64,000 nt of DNA from Colwellia psychrerythraea (GCF_000764185.1 NZ_JQEC01000047.1:36949-100948); one strand, 5' to 3'. Numbered from the stretch's first letter, positions 9,541 through 18,731 are shown. Notes: generated by a model not told the origin, from the sequence alone. A program made the numbers and translations.

Positions 9541-9690
9541 ATGGCTGTTAAACACCTTCCAACTGGCATCGTACATCAAGAAAAAAAGGATGGCACAACT
9601 GCTTGCGGCGTAGACACGCGAAAGAATAATAACCATTGGGTGGTCACACAATTAAAAGCCACATGTGAAAAGGGGGGTTGTAAGAGTTAA
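9541..9690 (+). CDS. 49-residue Cys-containing small protein upstream of the deaminase
   Basis: A short frame starts with a near-perfect ribosome-binding site (AAAGGAGAG, 6 bases before ATG). The product begins MAVKHLPTGIVHQEKKDG and ends with CEKGGCKS; three cysteines (one near residue 20 and a C-x3-C pair at the end) could bind metal. It sits 125 bases before the AvcD-like deaminase start. In Vibrio the matching position encodes AvcI, an RNA antitoxin, so this frame may overlap an AvcI-type RNA or be an independent accessory protein. The translation signal is strong; the function is unknown. The link to AvcI is inference from position. Confidence 0.65.
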   Translation: MAVKHLPTGIVHQEKKDGTTACGVDTRKNNNHWVVTQLKATCEKGGCKS

Positions 9691-9815
9691 TTCTTATCAC
9701 TCATTAAAAGGGCTTTGGCGCAGAGGGGAAGTATGATTTTTAAATTTCACGGAATCCTTTATTTCAAACCAAATCCAAAAAATTGATTATTAATATGAAT
9801 AGGTATGAGGCGAAT

Positions 9816-11582
9816 ATGAGTGAAGGAAGTAATACGGTTATTATTGGTCTAGTTGCTCCAATAGGTGTTGATCTTGATTTAGTAAATGAGTCAATTGAGA
9901 TAGCCGTAAAGCATTATGGATATGAACATAAAGTAATACAACTTGCCAATTTAGATAAAGCTATTAATGGAGAGAAAGAGTTAACATCAGATACTCGACA
10001 AGATCTAGACTATAAAAATATAGAAATGGGTAAACTTAGAAAAAAAAGTACAGGTAAATTACCTGATAATTTAACTTCATCTTCTGTTTATGCTTCGCTA
10101 CTTGTCAATTTCTTAAAAGGAAATAAAAAAAACAAAAAAGTTTATATTATTGATAGCTTAAAGAGACCTGAAGAAGTTGAGTTGCTGAGAGAAATTTATG
10201 GGGAAAGTTTTTTTCTTATTGGTGTTACATCTAGCTATGAGGATAGACTTTTATTTAAAACTAAGGAGCTACAAAGTGAGCCTAATGGTGAGGAATTAGC
10301 ACGAACACTTGTTGATTCTGATGATGAAAAGAATCAAGACACACGTAGTGAGTATGATAATAAAACACATAAAGCATTTTTAGTATCTGATTTGTTCATT
10401 TATCTTGACCCCAAAAATCCTGAAACTCTTTTACCATCTATAGAAAGGTTTATCGATATTATTTTTGGCGCAGAAAATATCACGCCTACCCCTGAAGAAC
10501 ATAATATGTTTCTAGCTTATATGTCCTCATTAAAATCTGCTGATTTATCTAGACAAGTAGGCTCAGCAATTATCAATAGTGATAATGATATTATTGCTAT
10601 GGGGGCTAATGATGTACCTAAATTTGAAGGTGGCAGTTATTGGCCTGATGAACCTTACCAAGCCTTTGTTAAGGACGGTTTTGAATATTCTAACTTTAAA
10701 GACAAGAGAGATTACATTCTAGGAATTGATAAGAATGCAGAGGAAAAATCAAATATTATTCAAAGTATTGTCGATTCAATAAAAGAAAAAGTTAAAATTG
10801 AGAATGAAGCAGAGTTAATTAACGCCATAGAAAACTCTAAGCTGTCAGATATAACGGAATATGGCAGGGCTGTTCATGCTGAAATGTCGGCAATAATGAG
10901 TGCAGCAAAAAATGGTATAGCGGTAAAAAATTCAATCATGTTTTGTACAACATACCCTTGTCACAACTGTGCTAAACACATTGTAGCATCAGGTATTGTT
11001 AAGGTTTTTTACATTGAGCCTTATTCAAAAAGCAAAGCAATAGACTCGCATTCAGATTCAATAGAGGAACAGACCGAAGACTCACAAAAGGTCAATGATA
11101 AAGTTTTATTTACCGCATTTTCAGGAATTGCGCCTAGGTTATACCAAGACTTCTTTTCGATGAAGTTAGGTGACGGTAAGGCACTTAAAAGAAAAGAATA
11201 TGATGGTTCAGCCATCTATCTTTCCAGAGTCTCATCAGCCCCCCTTAGAATCAGTATTGATAAAGACATTATCGAGTTAAAGGAGACGCGATATCTTGCA
11301 GAGATAAATTTTGTGGAGTTATCTAAAGATTTCAATACAGCAAGTGTTGATAAGGGCGAAAGAGTTACTTCTGAAGTTAAATTTTGGAGAGAAAATGAGG
11401 AGTATGGATGTATTAAAAATCCTGATGAGTATGAAAATGATTACTTTTTTAATACCTCAAACTTGGCGGACGATAGCATTTTAGATAAATTAGGTAAGGG
11501 TCTAGCTGTATCTTTTAACATTAAAGATGGTACAAAGAAAGGAGTTAAATTTGCTGATGTAATTGAAGTACTGCAAGAGTGA
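9816..11582 (+). CDS. avcD: AvcD-like deoxycytidylate (dCTP/dCMP) deaminase, anti-phage defence, with C-terminal cold-shock-like domain
   Basis: The N-terminal ~230 residues begin with VIIGLVAPIGVDLDLV, a degenerate P-loop-like start as in the kinase-like domain of AvcD/dCTP-deaminase defence proteins. The central deaminase domain has SRQVGSAI, HAEMSAI (zinc His and catalytic Glu) and YPCHNC (two zinc Cys). Family knowledge: AvcD drains dCTP and dCMP during phage infection and is held inactive by an RNA antitoxin, AvcI, encoded just upstream. The last ~72 residues (EVKFWRENEEYGCI, then NDYFFNTSNL, then KKGVKFADV) match the layout of a cold-shock OB fold, an addition I do not know from the described AvcD. 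The chosen start has GAGG 5 bases upstream; in-frame ATG at 9795 and TTG at 9783 have poorer sites. The 588-residue product is longer than the ~530 I recall for Vibrio AvcD. Confidence 0.85.
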   Translation: MSEGSNTVIIGLVAPIGVDLDLVNESIEIAVKHYGYEHKVIQLANLDKAINGEKELTSDTRQDLDYKNIEMGKLRKKSTGKLPDNLTSSSVYASLLVNFLKGNKKNKKVYIIDSLKRPEEVELLREIYGESFFLIGVTSSYEDRLLFKTKELQSEPNGEELARTLVDSDDEKNQDTRSEYDNKTHKAFLVSDLFIYLDPKNPETLLPSIERFIDIIFGAENITPTPEEHNMFLAYMSSLKSADLSRQVGSAIINSDNDIIAMGANDVPKFEGGSYWPDEPYQAFVKDGFEYSNFKDKRDYILGIDKNAEEKSNIIQSIVDSIKEKVKIENEAELINAIENSKLSDITEYGRAVHAEMSAIMSAAKNGIAVKNSIMFCTTYPCHNCAKHIVASGIVKVFYIEPYSKSKAIDSHSDSIEEQTEDSQKVNDKVLFTAFSGIAPRLYQDFFSMKLGDGKALKRKEYDGSAIYLSRVSSAPLRISIDKDIIELKETRYLAEINFVELSKDFNTASVDKGERVTSEVKFWRENEEYGCIKNPDEYENDYFFNTSNLADDSILDKLGKGLAVSFNIKDGTKKGVKFADVIEVLQE

Positions 11583-11632
11583 ATTTGTATTAAATATAAT
11601 CCTACCTGATTTTTTTATGGTGAATTATCAAT

Positions 11633-11670
11633 AAAAAGGGCAACTAGCTAAACACTAGTTGTCCTTTTTT
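11633..11670. terminator. Bidirectional rho-independent terminator
   Basis: A-run, GGGCAACTAG, 7-base loop, CTAGTTGTCC, T-run: a stem of about 15 pairs including the A/T flanks. It lies between the convergent deaminase and peptidase genes and should stop transcription from both sides. Confidence 0.9.
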
Positions 11671-11701
11671 GCTGTTACTTATTAACTAATCACTCGAAAA
11701 A

Positions 11702-14098
11702 TTACTTCTCTAACAAATTCTCTTTAAAGAACTCAGTTTTCATAGTCTTATAATGCAGGGTAGTGCCTTCACCTTCACGTAAGCTATGGCTACGGTTAGG
11801 GTAAGACATAAACTCAAACTGCTTATTGAACTCAACCAATTTATTGATTAAACGCTCACTACCTTGGTAATGCACATTGTCATCACCCGTACCATGTACT
11901 AGTAGCAATTTACCTTGCAAGTTTGCAGCATGAGTTATAGGTGAACCCTGCTTGTAACCATCAGCATGGTCTTCTAATAAGCCGGAGTAACGCTCTTGGT
12001 ATATAGTATCGTAAAGCAGTTGGTCAGCTACTGGCGCTGATGAAATACCAACATGATATTGTTCTGGGTATCTAAATAACATATTTAAGGTCATAGAGCC
12101 GCCACCTGAATGTCCCCAAATACCTACACGATCACTGTCGATGTACGACCAGCGTTCAGTCATGGCTTTTAAAGCGTCACTTTGATCGCGAGAAGATAAT
12201 ATACCAACACCGCCATAAATAGACTTACGCCATTCTTGGCCTTTAGGAGCACGGGTACCACGGTTATCAACTGAAGCAACGATATAACCTTGCTGGGTTA
12301 ACATTTGATCCCACATGAAAGCATTGCCGCGCCATTTGTTTTGTACTGTTTGTCCCCACGCTTCACCGTAAACATAAAAGATGATTGGGTAACTTTTACT
12401 TGCATCAAAGTTTGCTGGACGGGTGATGTAACCATCAAGGACGAGGCCGTCTTGTGCCTTAACTTGAAAGAACTCTGTTTGGCCAATATCTAGCTTTGCT
12501 AACTTAGCCTTTAACTTGTCGTTGGTCATTAAGGTGTGTTTTTTCAGATGAACACTGTTGCTAGTAACAGGAATACTGACTAAATATTTGCTGGTAGGCT
12601 CAGCAAAACTTGAGTAGCTGTGAATTGCCCAGCTGCCATTTTCTGCCATTTGATATTGGTTAAAACCAGCATACTCATCAGGGGTAACACGTTGATTAGA
12701 CAAGCTGCCGTCTAACTTACTGCGGTATAAGTAACGTTGTGCAACATTTGTTGGTGAAGCAATAAAGTATAACCAGCCCGACTTTTCATCAACGGCTTTA
12801 ATTGAAGTGATATCAAAGTCGCCGTTTGTTAGGTTTGTTATGGTTTTACCGTCACGTGAAATGCGGTAAAGGTGACGCCAACCACTGCGCTCACTGGTCC
12901 AAATAAAGCTGTTGCCCTTGTCTAACCATCTTGCATCGTCAACAAAGTCGATAAAGCTTTCTTCTTTTTCGGTCATTACCAACTTTACTTTGCCGCTATT
13001 AACATTGGCTAGGTATAAGTGGTTAGTATCTTGTTTACGGTTAACATGTTGCACTAAAATTTCAGTACTGTTGCCCGACCAATTCATGCGCGGAATGTAC
13101 ATATTACGTGAATTGTTAGGCAATTTAGTCCAAGTAGTTTTTTTACTGTTTAAATCAACAACTCCTACTTTAGCCAAAGCATTGTCTTCGCCAACTTTAG
13201 GGTAAGGGAATTTAGTGAGGGTAGGGTATAACTCATCAGTATTGTTGATCATGATGAAATCTTTACTACCACTGGTATCTAGTTGCCAGTAAGCGATTTT
13301 TTTACCGTTAGGGCTCCAGCGGAAACCATCACGAATCATGAACTCTTCTTCGTATACCCAATCAAATAAGCCATTGATAATGCCATTACCAGCACTATTA
13401 GTAAGCTGAGATATGGCCATGTCGTTAAGGTTTTGCACATAGATGTTATTGTTTAATACAAAAGCAACTTGTTTGGCATCTGGTGAAAACTTAGCAAACA
13501 TAAGTTGGCTATCGGCTACATCTTTACCGCCTAACTGACTAAGTTTGTTATTGCTGAAATCAAACAACCAATAGTCGCCACGGCTTTTTGAACGCCATAC
13601 TTTTTTGCTGTTGGTATAAATTAATAACTTGCTGCGATCATCTGAAAAAGTGTAGTCATCAATTTCAAGGGCTTTTTTAGCGCCTGTAGGTGTTAGCTGC
13701 TTGGCAGTAACTAATACAGTGCGCGTTAAGGTTTTAGAGTCGTATTGCACTATTTCCTTATTTGCTTCTTCTTTACTTTCACTACTGTCGCTGCTGTTTT
13801 TGCTATTTCTGTTGGTATCGCTTTCGCTCGCTTCGATTTTGTCAGCTTCTGAGTCTTCTATCGAAAGGTAACCGCTGCCGTCTTTAAGCCAGCGAATTTG
13901 GCCAATAGTTTCAGACTTAAAAGCTTTATCTTGATAAATGCTTTTAAGGGTAAGTGCTGAGTCTGTTTGCTTAGCGGTTGATTTTTTATCGTCGCTAGTT
14001 GTGCTTTGACAAGCCGAAAGTGATAAGGCAATAGCCGCAGTAAGCAGCAATTTTGCTGATAACTTAGTGAGTGAAGAGGTTAAGTGTGTATGTAGCAT
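11702..14098 (-). CDS. Dipeptidyl-peptidase IV-like S9 family lipoprotein peptidase
   Basis: The ATG at 14098 has AAGGAAAACT directly upstream and is preferred over an in-frame ATG 21 codons earlier. The 798-residue product has a lipoprotein signal peptide with lipobox LSAC near residue 30, so it is membrane-anchored, probably in the periplasm. The N-terminal beta-propeller includes DWVYEEEF, the glutamate motif that marks DPP-IV (S9B) enzymes and binds the free substrate N-terminus. The C-terminal alpha/beta hydrolase has the nucleophile in GHSGGG (~663), Asp in GTGDDN (~738) and His in NRSHSL (~769). It should release N-terminal Xaa-Pro dipeptides from peptides. A Ser/Glu/Asp-rich linker lies near residues 80-110. 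It is convergent with the deaminase gene. Confidence 0.92.
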   Translation of the reverse strand: MLHTHLTSSLTKLSAKLLLTAAIALSLSACQSTTSDDKKSTAKQTDSALTLKSIYQDKAFKSETIGQIRWLKDGSGYLSIEDSEADKIEASESDTNRNSKNSSDSSESKEEANKEIVQYDSKTLTRTVLVTAKQLTPTGAKKALEIDDYTFSDDRSKLLIYTNSKKVWRSKSRGDYWLFDFSNNKLSQLGGKDVADSQLMFAKFSPDAKQVAFVLNNNIYVQNLNDMAISQLTNSAGNGIINGLFDWVYEEEFMIRDGFRWSPNGKKIAYWQLDTSGSKDFIMINNTDELYPTLTKFPYPKVGEDNALAKVGVVDLNSKKTTWTKLPNNSRNMYIPRMNWSGNSTEILVQHVNRKQDTNHLYLANVNSGKVKLVMTEKEESFIDFVDDARWLDKGNSFIWTSERSGWRHLYRISRDGKTITNLTNGDFDITSIKAVDEKSGWLYFIASPTNVAQRYLYRSKLDGSLSNQRVTPDEYAGFNQYQMAENGSWAIHSYSSFAEPTSKYLVSIPVTSNSVHLKKHTLMTNDKLKAKLAKLDIGQTEFFQVKAQDGLVLDGYITRPANFDASKSYPIIFYVYGEAWGQTVQNKWRGNAFMWDQMLTQQGYIVASVDNRGTRAPKGQEWRKSIYGGVGILSSRDQSDALKAMTERWSYIDSDRVGIWGHSGGGSMTLNMLFRYPEQYHVGISSAPVADQLLYDTIYQERYSGLLEDHADGYKQGSPITHAANLQGKLLLVHGTGDDNVHYQGSERLINKLVEFNKQFEFMSYPNRSHSLREGEGTTLHYKTMKTEFFKENLLEK

Positions 14099-14332
14099 AG
14101 TTTTCCTTAAACTTGGCAATACGCTAGGTAATTTTAAGCAAGCACTATAAATTGTATACAATCTATGTACAAGTTAAAGGCGATGAGTCGTCAATCTTTA
14201 TTGTTAACGTAGAATGATCGTTGTAAGACCGTTGAAATTGACTTTAACGAATAAATATAATATTCGCGCTATTGAAATTGAATTGTTAGGCTCCATATTT
14301 ATAATCCATCCATATTTTTACTGGCAGCTAGC

Positions 14333-15313
14333 ATGACCTACGCACTAGAAATTAGCGCATTAGAAAAAACCTATAAAGGCGGTTTTCAAGCTTTAAAAGG
14401 CATTGATTTAACTGTATCAAAGGGCGACTTTTTTGCTTTACTTGGCCCTAATGGCGCGGGTAAGTCTACTTCTATTGGGGTGATAACGTCATTAGTGAAT
14501 AAAACTGGCGGTCAGGTAAAAGTATTTGGTTATGATATTGATACCGATTTAGAAAAAGCAAAAAGCTTTATTGGTCTAGTACCACAAGAGTTTAACTTTA
14601 GTCAGTTTGAGCCTTTGATGAATATTTTAGTGAATCAAGCGGGTTATTACGGCGTATCTAAGTCCTTGGCTACTGAACGTGCTGAAAAGTACCTAAAACA
14701 GTTAGAGTTATGGGACAAGCGTGACGAGCCTGCCCGTGCACTTTCTGGTGGTATGAAACGCCGTTTAATGATTGCCCGCGCATTAATGCATGAGCCTCAA
14801 ATGCTTATTTTAGATGAGCCTACTGCGGGCGTTGATATAGAACTGCGCCGCTCTATGTGGGATTTTTTACGTGAGCTAAATAAGCAGGGTATTACTATTA
14901 TTCTTACCACGCACTATTTAGAAGAAGCTGAAATGCTGTGTCGCAATATTGCCATTATTGATGGTGGTGAAATTGTTGAAGATACCAGTATGAAAAAATT
15001 ATTAGCGCAATTAGATGTTGAAACCTTTATTTTTGATATGAAAGTGGGCACCAGCTTAAGTGAACTTGATAGTTTTGCCGCGCAGTCATCAACAATCAAT
15101 TACCGTGTTGTCGATGATCATACCTTGGAAGTTGACTTAAATAAGTCGCAAAATCTTAATCAGGTATTTGAACAAATTAACGCCGCCAATATTGAAGTGT
15201 TGAGTATGCGTAATAAAAGTAACCGTTTAGAAGCTTTATTTGTAAGTTTGATCAATAAAAAGCCTAAAACTAAGCAAACGAAGCAGCAAGCCGTTGCTGA
15301 GGACGCAAAATAA
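14333..15313 (+). CDS. ABC-2 type transporter ATP-binding protein (YadG-like)
   Basis: The ATPase domain is complete: Walker A GPNGAGKST (~45), Q-loop region LVPQEFNF, signature LSGGMKRR (~143), Walker B MLILDEPTAG (~163) and switch histidine in TTHYLEEAE. About 85 extra C-terminal residues follow the ATPase core, as in YadG/DrrA-type exporters. The permease gene starts 2 bases after its stop, so the pair forms one operon and one export complex (substrate unknown). Best guess by organisation is the YadGH family. The start ATG lacks a strong ribosome-binding site, but the sequence MTYALEISALEKTYKG aligns with the family start. Confidence 0.93.
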   Translation: MTYALEISALEKTYKGGFQALKGIDLTVSKGDFFALLGPNGAGKSTSIGVITSLVNKTGGQVKVFGYDIDTDLEKAKSFIGLVPQEFNFSQFEPLMNILVNQAGYYGVSKSLATERAEKYLKQLELWDKRDEPARALSGGMKRRLMIARALMHEPQMLILDEPTAGVDIELRRSMWDFLRELNKQGITIILTTHYLEEAEMLCRNIAIIDGGEIVEDTSMKKLLAQLDVETFIFDMKVGTSLSELDSFAAQSSTINYRVVDDHTLEVDLNKSQNLNQVFEQINAANIEVLSMRNKSNRLEALFVSLINKKPKTKQTKQQAVAEDAK

Positions 15314-15314
15314 T

Positions 15315-16079
15315 ATGAACAACTCTATAGCCCTAAAAAGCATTTTAACTAAAGAAATACAGCGTTTTATGCGTATTTGGGTACAAACCCTAGTACCACC
15401 AGCCATTACCATTAGCTTGTATTTTGTTATTTTTGGCTCGTTAATTGGTTCGCGCATTGGTGAAATGGGCGGCTTTGATTATATGTCGTTTATTGTACCA
15501 GGCCTTATTATGATGAGTGTTATTACTAACTCGTACTCTAACGTAGCCTCGTCATTTTTTAGTGCTAAGTGGCAGCGCAATGTTGAAGAGATGTTAGTAG
15601 CGCCTGTGCCTAACTGGGTTATTGTAGCTGGCTATGTTGGCGGCGGTATGTGTCGTGGTATTTTAGTTGGTTTGATTGTTACCCTAGTTTCATTATTATT
15701 TGTTGATATTCAACTGCACAATATCTGGGTAATTATCGCGACTGTTACCTTAACCTCGGCAACCTTTGCTTTAGGTGGTTTAATTAACGCTATTTTTGCT
15801 GGTAGCTTTGATGATATTTCAATTATCCCAACCTTTATTTTAACGCCGTTAACTTATCTTGGTGGGGTGTTTTATTCGATCAGTTTATTACCTGATTTCT
15901 GGCAGGGCGTTTCACAAGCAAATCCAATAGTTTATATGGTTAATGCTTTTAGATACGGTTTTTTAGGTATATCTGATGTGAGTTTAGTGACTGCTTTTGC
16001 GGTGATTATTTTCTTTATTGTCACTCTATTTACCATTGCTATGACACTTATTTCTAAAGGCATAGGACTAAGAAGTTAA
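15315..16079 (+). CDS. ABC-2 type transporter permease (YadH-like)
   Basis: The product starts MNNSIALKSILTKEI and has six hydrophobic segments in the usual ABC-2 membrane arrangement, with the conserved loop LTPLTYLGGVFYSISLLP before the last helices. Its ATG lies 2 bases beyond the ATPase stop with AGGA just upstream; an ATG 7 codons earlier would overlap the ATPase and is less likely. The length of 254 residues is typical. It works with the preceding ATPase as an inner-membrane exporter; homologues are annotated as multidrug or polysaccharide/lipid exporters without proven substrate. Confidence 0.92.
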   Translation: MNNSIALKSILTKEIQRFMRIWVQTLVPPAITISLYFVIFGSLIGSRIGEMGGFDYMSFIVPGLIMMSVITNSYSNVASSFFSAKWQRNVEEMLVAPVPNWVIVAGYVGGGMCRGILVGLIVTLVSLLFVDIQLHNIWVIIATVTLTSATFALGGLINAIFAGSFDDISIIPTFILTPLTYLGGVFYSISLLPDFWQGVSQANPIVYMVNAFRYGFLGISDVSLVTAFAVIIFFIVTLFTIAMTLISKGIGLRS

Positions 16080-16080
16080 G

Positions 16081-16839
16081 ATGGCCGATAAGATGACTGA
16101 AAAGAAGACAGATAAAATGACAACTAATACAAATGACAGCCAAGCTATGGGTGATTCTAAAGCTATTATTAGTAATCAAGAAGGTATTCATGAAAAGCTT
16201 GATGAGGTGGTGAAAAGACATCTAACTCATGCTTTTCAAAAACCTTATCAAAAACACACTGAACAAGCATTCGCAGAGATGCATGTTTTGGTGCAAGCTT
16301 TTCTAAAAGCTAACCCTGAGGGTGAAATAATTTTAGATGCTTGCTGCGGCGTAGGGCAGAGCACTCGACTGTTAGCGCAGCAAAACCCACAAGCATTAGT
16401 GATTGGTGTAGATAAGTCTGATCATAGAATTAATCGTAATGTTGAAGGCTTTGCTGTTGATGATGGCTTTAGTGCAGAAAACTATCATTTAGTTCGCGCT
16501 GATTTAAATGATTTTTACCGTTTAGTTAAAACGGCTAATTGGCCAGTATCAAAACACTATATTCTATACCCTAACCCTTGGCCTAAGTCTAAACACCTAC
16601 AACGCCGCTGGCATGGTAGTGGCGTTTTCCCACAAATGACCAGTATTGGTGGCCAGCTAATTTTACGTAGTAATTGGCGAATATATTTAGAGGAATTTCA
16701 ACAGGCGGCTAAATTAGTTGTTTTACATGGTGAAATTACCGCATTGCCCGTTGTTGAGTCTTCACTAGCAATGACGCCATTTGAGGCGAAATATCAAGCT
16801 AGTGGACAAATATGTTGGCAGTTAACCCTAGAACGATAA
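16081..16839 (+). CDS. TrmB-like SAM-dependent methyltransferase
   Basis: The core holds a Rossmann SAM-binding motif (LDACCGVGQSTRLL, ~82) and ILYPNPWPKSKHLQRRW (~160), which closely follows the substrate-binding PDPWPKKRHHKRR motif of tRNA (guanine-46-N7) methyltransferase TrmB. The N-terminus is a polar, lysine-rich extension of ~40 residues, so the true start may be further in. It starts one base after the permease stop and is probably in the same operon. Alteromonads usually also have a canonical trmB elsewhere, so this could be a paralogue with another substrate. I call it TrmB-like, not TrmB. Confidence 0.8.
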   Translation: MADKMTEKKTDKMTTNTNDSQAMGDSKAIISNQEGIHEKLDEVVKRHLTHAFQKPYQKHTEQAFAEMHVLVQAFLKANPEGEIILDACCGVGQSTRLLAQQNPQALVIGVDKSDHRINRNVEGFAVDDGFSAENYHLVRADLNDFYRLVKTANWPVSKHYILYPNPWPKSKHLQRRWHGSGVFPQMTSIGGQLILRSNWRIYLEEFQQAAKLVVLHGEITALPVVESSLAMTPFEAKYQASGQICWQLTLER

Positions 16840-17005
16840 TGAATATAGATAGGAATGTTAACGAAATTAGAAGACTTTTGCGGTATTTTTTATTAAAGTG
16901 CGTTTTTCGTGTTAGTTACAAATAGCCAACAATTATAAAACTTGCGAGTAGGCGCTACAGGATTTGGCCAAGCAAGTGAATATAGTAAAAGTAAAGTGAA
17001 AAACT

Positions 17006-18637
17006 ATGAGAGCAACTAAGCGCATTGCTGAGGCAACGCAAGAGTCATTACATCGAATTTTTACCATTGCTGAAGCGCCTGATTCTACTTTGGGACGCCT
17101 TGAGCAAGAAATGTCACAAAATTTGGTTGGCTTTCTAAACAACCATATTGTTGCCAGTAAAAATGCCTTAACGGATATTGAGCAAGATTTTGTTAATGCT
17201 CACATTCCCGAGCAGCCTGAATTCGTTTCTGATCATATGCATCACTTACTTGATAAGTTAGTGGCGCAATCGGTTCATACCTCAAGTCCCAGCTTTATTG
17301 GTCATATGACCTCGGCATTACCTTCCTTTATTTTACCGCTGTCTAAGTTGATGGTGGGCTTAAATCAAAACTTAGTTAAAGTTGAAACATCAAAAGCTTT
17401 CACGCCACTAGAGCGTCAAGTTTTAGGTATGATGCATAATTTGGTCTATCAGCAGGATGATGGTTTTTATCAAAACTGGATGCATAGCGCGCAGCATTCA
17501 CTGGGCTCTTTTTGTTCCGGTGGTACTGTCGCTAACATTACTGCTTTATGGGTAGCACGAAATAAGCTGCTTCAAGCCGATGGTGATTTTAGAGGCGTGG
17601 CACGAGAAGGTTTACACCGTGCTATGAAACATTATGGTTATCAAGACTTAGTGATTTTAGTGTCGGACCGTGGCCATTATTCACTGAAAAAATCTGCTGA
17701 TATTCTTGGCATAGGTCAAGAGAATGTCATCGCTATACCGACTGATGAACACAATAAGATAGATTGCCACAAGTTAGCTGAAAAATGTCGACAACTTGCC
17801 GGACAAAATATTAAAGTGCTGGCTATTGTTGGTGTTGCTGGTACTACAGAAACCGGTAACATTGACCCTCTTGATAAAATGGCTGAAATTGCTCAGCAAT
17901 ACCAATGCCACTTCCATGTTGATGCCGCTTGGGGCGGGGCAACATTGCTATCCAATAAATACCGTCCGTTGCTTAAAGGCATCGAACAAGCTGACTCAGT
18001 GACCATTGACGCGCATAAACAGATGTATGTGCCTATGGGGGCAGGTTTAGTTATTTTTAAAGATCCTGCTTCTGTGAGTGCCATTGAACATCATGCGGAA
18101 TATATATTACGTAAAGGCTCAAAAGATTTAGGTAGTCATACTTTAGAAGGCTCTCGTTCGGGCATGGCAATGTTAGTGTATGCAAGTTTGCATATTATTA
18201 GCCGACCAGGTTATGAAATGTTAATTAATCAGGCGATAGAAAAAGCCGAGTATTTTGCTGAGCTGATTAATCAACATGATGATTTTGAGTTAATTACTCG
18301 CCCAGAGCTGTGTTTATTAACTTATCGTTATGCACCTAAGTCAGTACAAGCTTTGTTGGCCCGTAATGATGATGAATCGAATAAATCGCTGAACTTGTTG
18401 ATAGGTAAGCTGACTAAGTTTATTCAAAAACGGCAACGTGAAGATGGCCGTTCTTTTGTCTCTCGTACACGTATTGAAGTGAGCCGTTATGGCGGTGAAA
18501 AAATGATTGTTTTTAGAGTGGTATTAGCCAATCCGTTAACCACTAAAGAAATTTTACAAGATATTTTAGAACAGCAATGTCAGTTAGCGCAAGAGAGTGA
18601 GAACTTTTTACCCGAGTTACTGGAGATGGCAGAATAA
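17006..18637 (+). CDS. panP: PLP-dependent aspartate 1-decarboxylase PanP
   Basis: The 543-residue product is a group II PLP decarboxylase. GSFCSGGTVAN (~168) contacts the cofactor phosphate, HVDAAWGGA (~309) holds the Asp that pairs with the pyridine nitrogen, and DAHKQMYVP (~334) carries the Schiff-base lysine. Length and N-terminus match the Vibrio/Alteromonas PanP group, which replaces PanD and makes beta-alanine from aspartate for pantothenate and CoA. A related assignment would be a glutamate or diaminobutyrate decarboxylase, but the overall sequence fits PanP better. A strong terminator follows. Function by family, not tested. Confidence 0.85.
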   Translation: MRATKRIAEATQESLHRIFTIAEAPDSTLGRLEQEMSQNLVGFLNNHIVASKNALTDIEQDFVNAHIPEQPEFVSDHMHHLLDKLVAQSVHTSSPSFIGHMTSALPSFILPLSKLMVGLNQNLVKVETSKAFTPLERQVLGMMHNLVYQQDDGFYQNWMHSAQHSLGSFCSGGTVANITALWVARNKLLQADGDFRGVAREGLHRAMKHYGYQDLVILVSDRGHYSLKKSADILGIGQENVIAIPTDEHNKIDCHKLAEKCRQLAGQNIKVLAIVGVAGTTETGNIDPLDKMAEIAQQYQCHFHVDAAWGGATLLSNKYRPLLKGIEQADSVTIDAHKQMYVPMGAGLVIFKDPASVSAIEHHAEYILRKGSKDLGSHTLEGSRSGMAMLVYASLHIISRPGYEMLINQAIEKAEYFAELINQHDDFELITRPELCLLTYRYAPKSVQALLARNDDESNKSLNLLIGKLTKFIQKRQREDGRSFVSRTRIEVSRYGGEKMIVFRVVLANPLTTKEILQDILEQQCQLAQESENFLPELLEMAE

Positions 18638-18690
18638 AGCTGTTAAATAAGTTAAGTAATTAACTCTTTATCTAACAAATGAATAAGTAA

Positions 18691-18731
18691 AAAAGGCGCA
18701 AGTTAATCAACCGATTAACTTGCGCCTTTTT
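18691..18731. terminator. Bidirectional terminator between panP and nagB
   Basis: AAAAGGCGCAAGTTAATC, a 4-base loop, and the perfect reverse complement ending in a T-run make an 18-pair stem. It is placed between the two convergent genes and can serve both. Confidence 0.93.

Noticed and set aside
12912..13205. 97-codon forward frame inside the DPP-IV gene
   Set aside because: Antisense to the conserved beta-propeller coding region; no start context.
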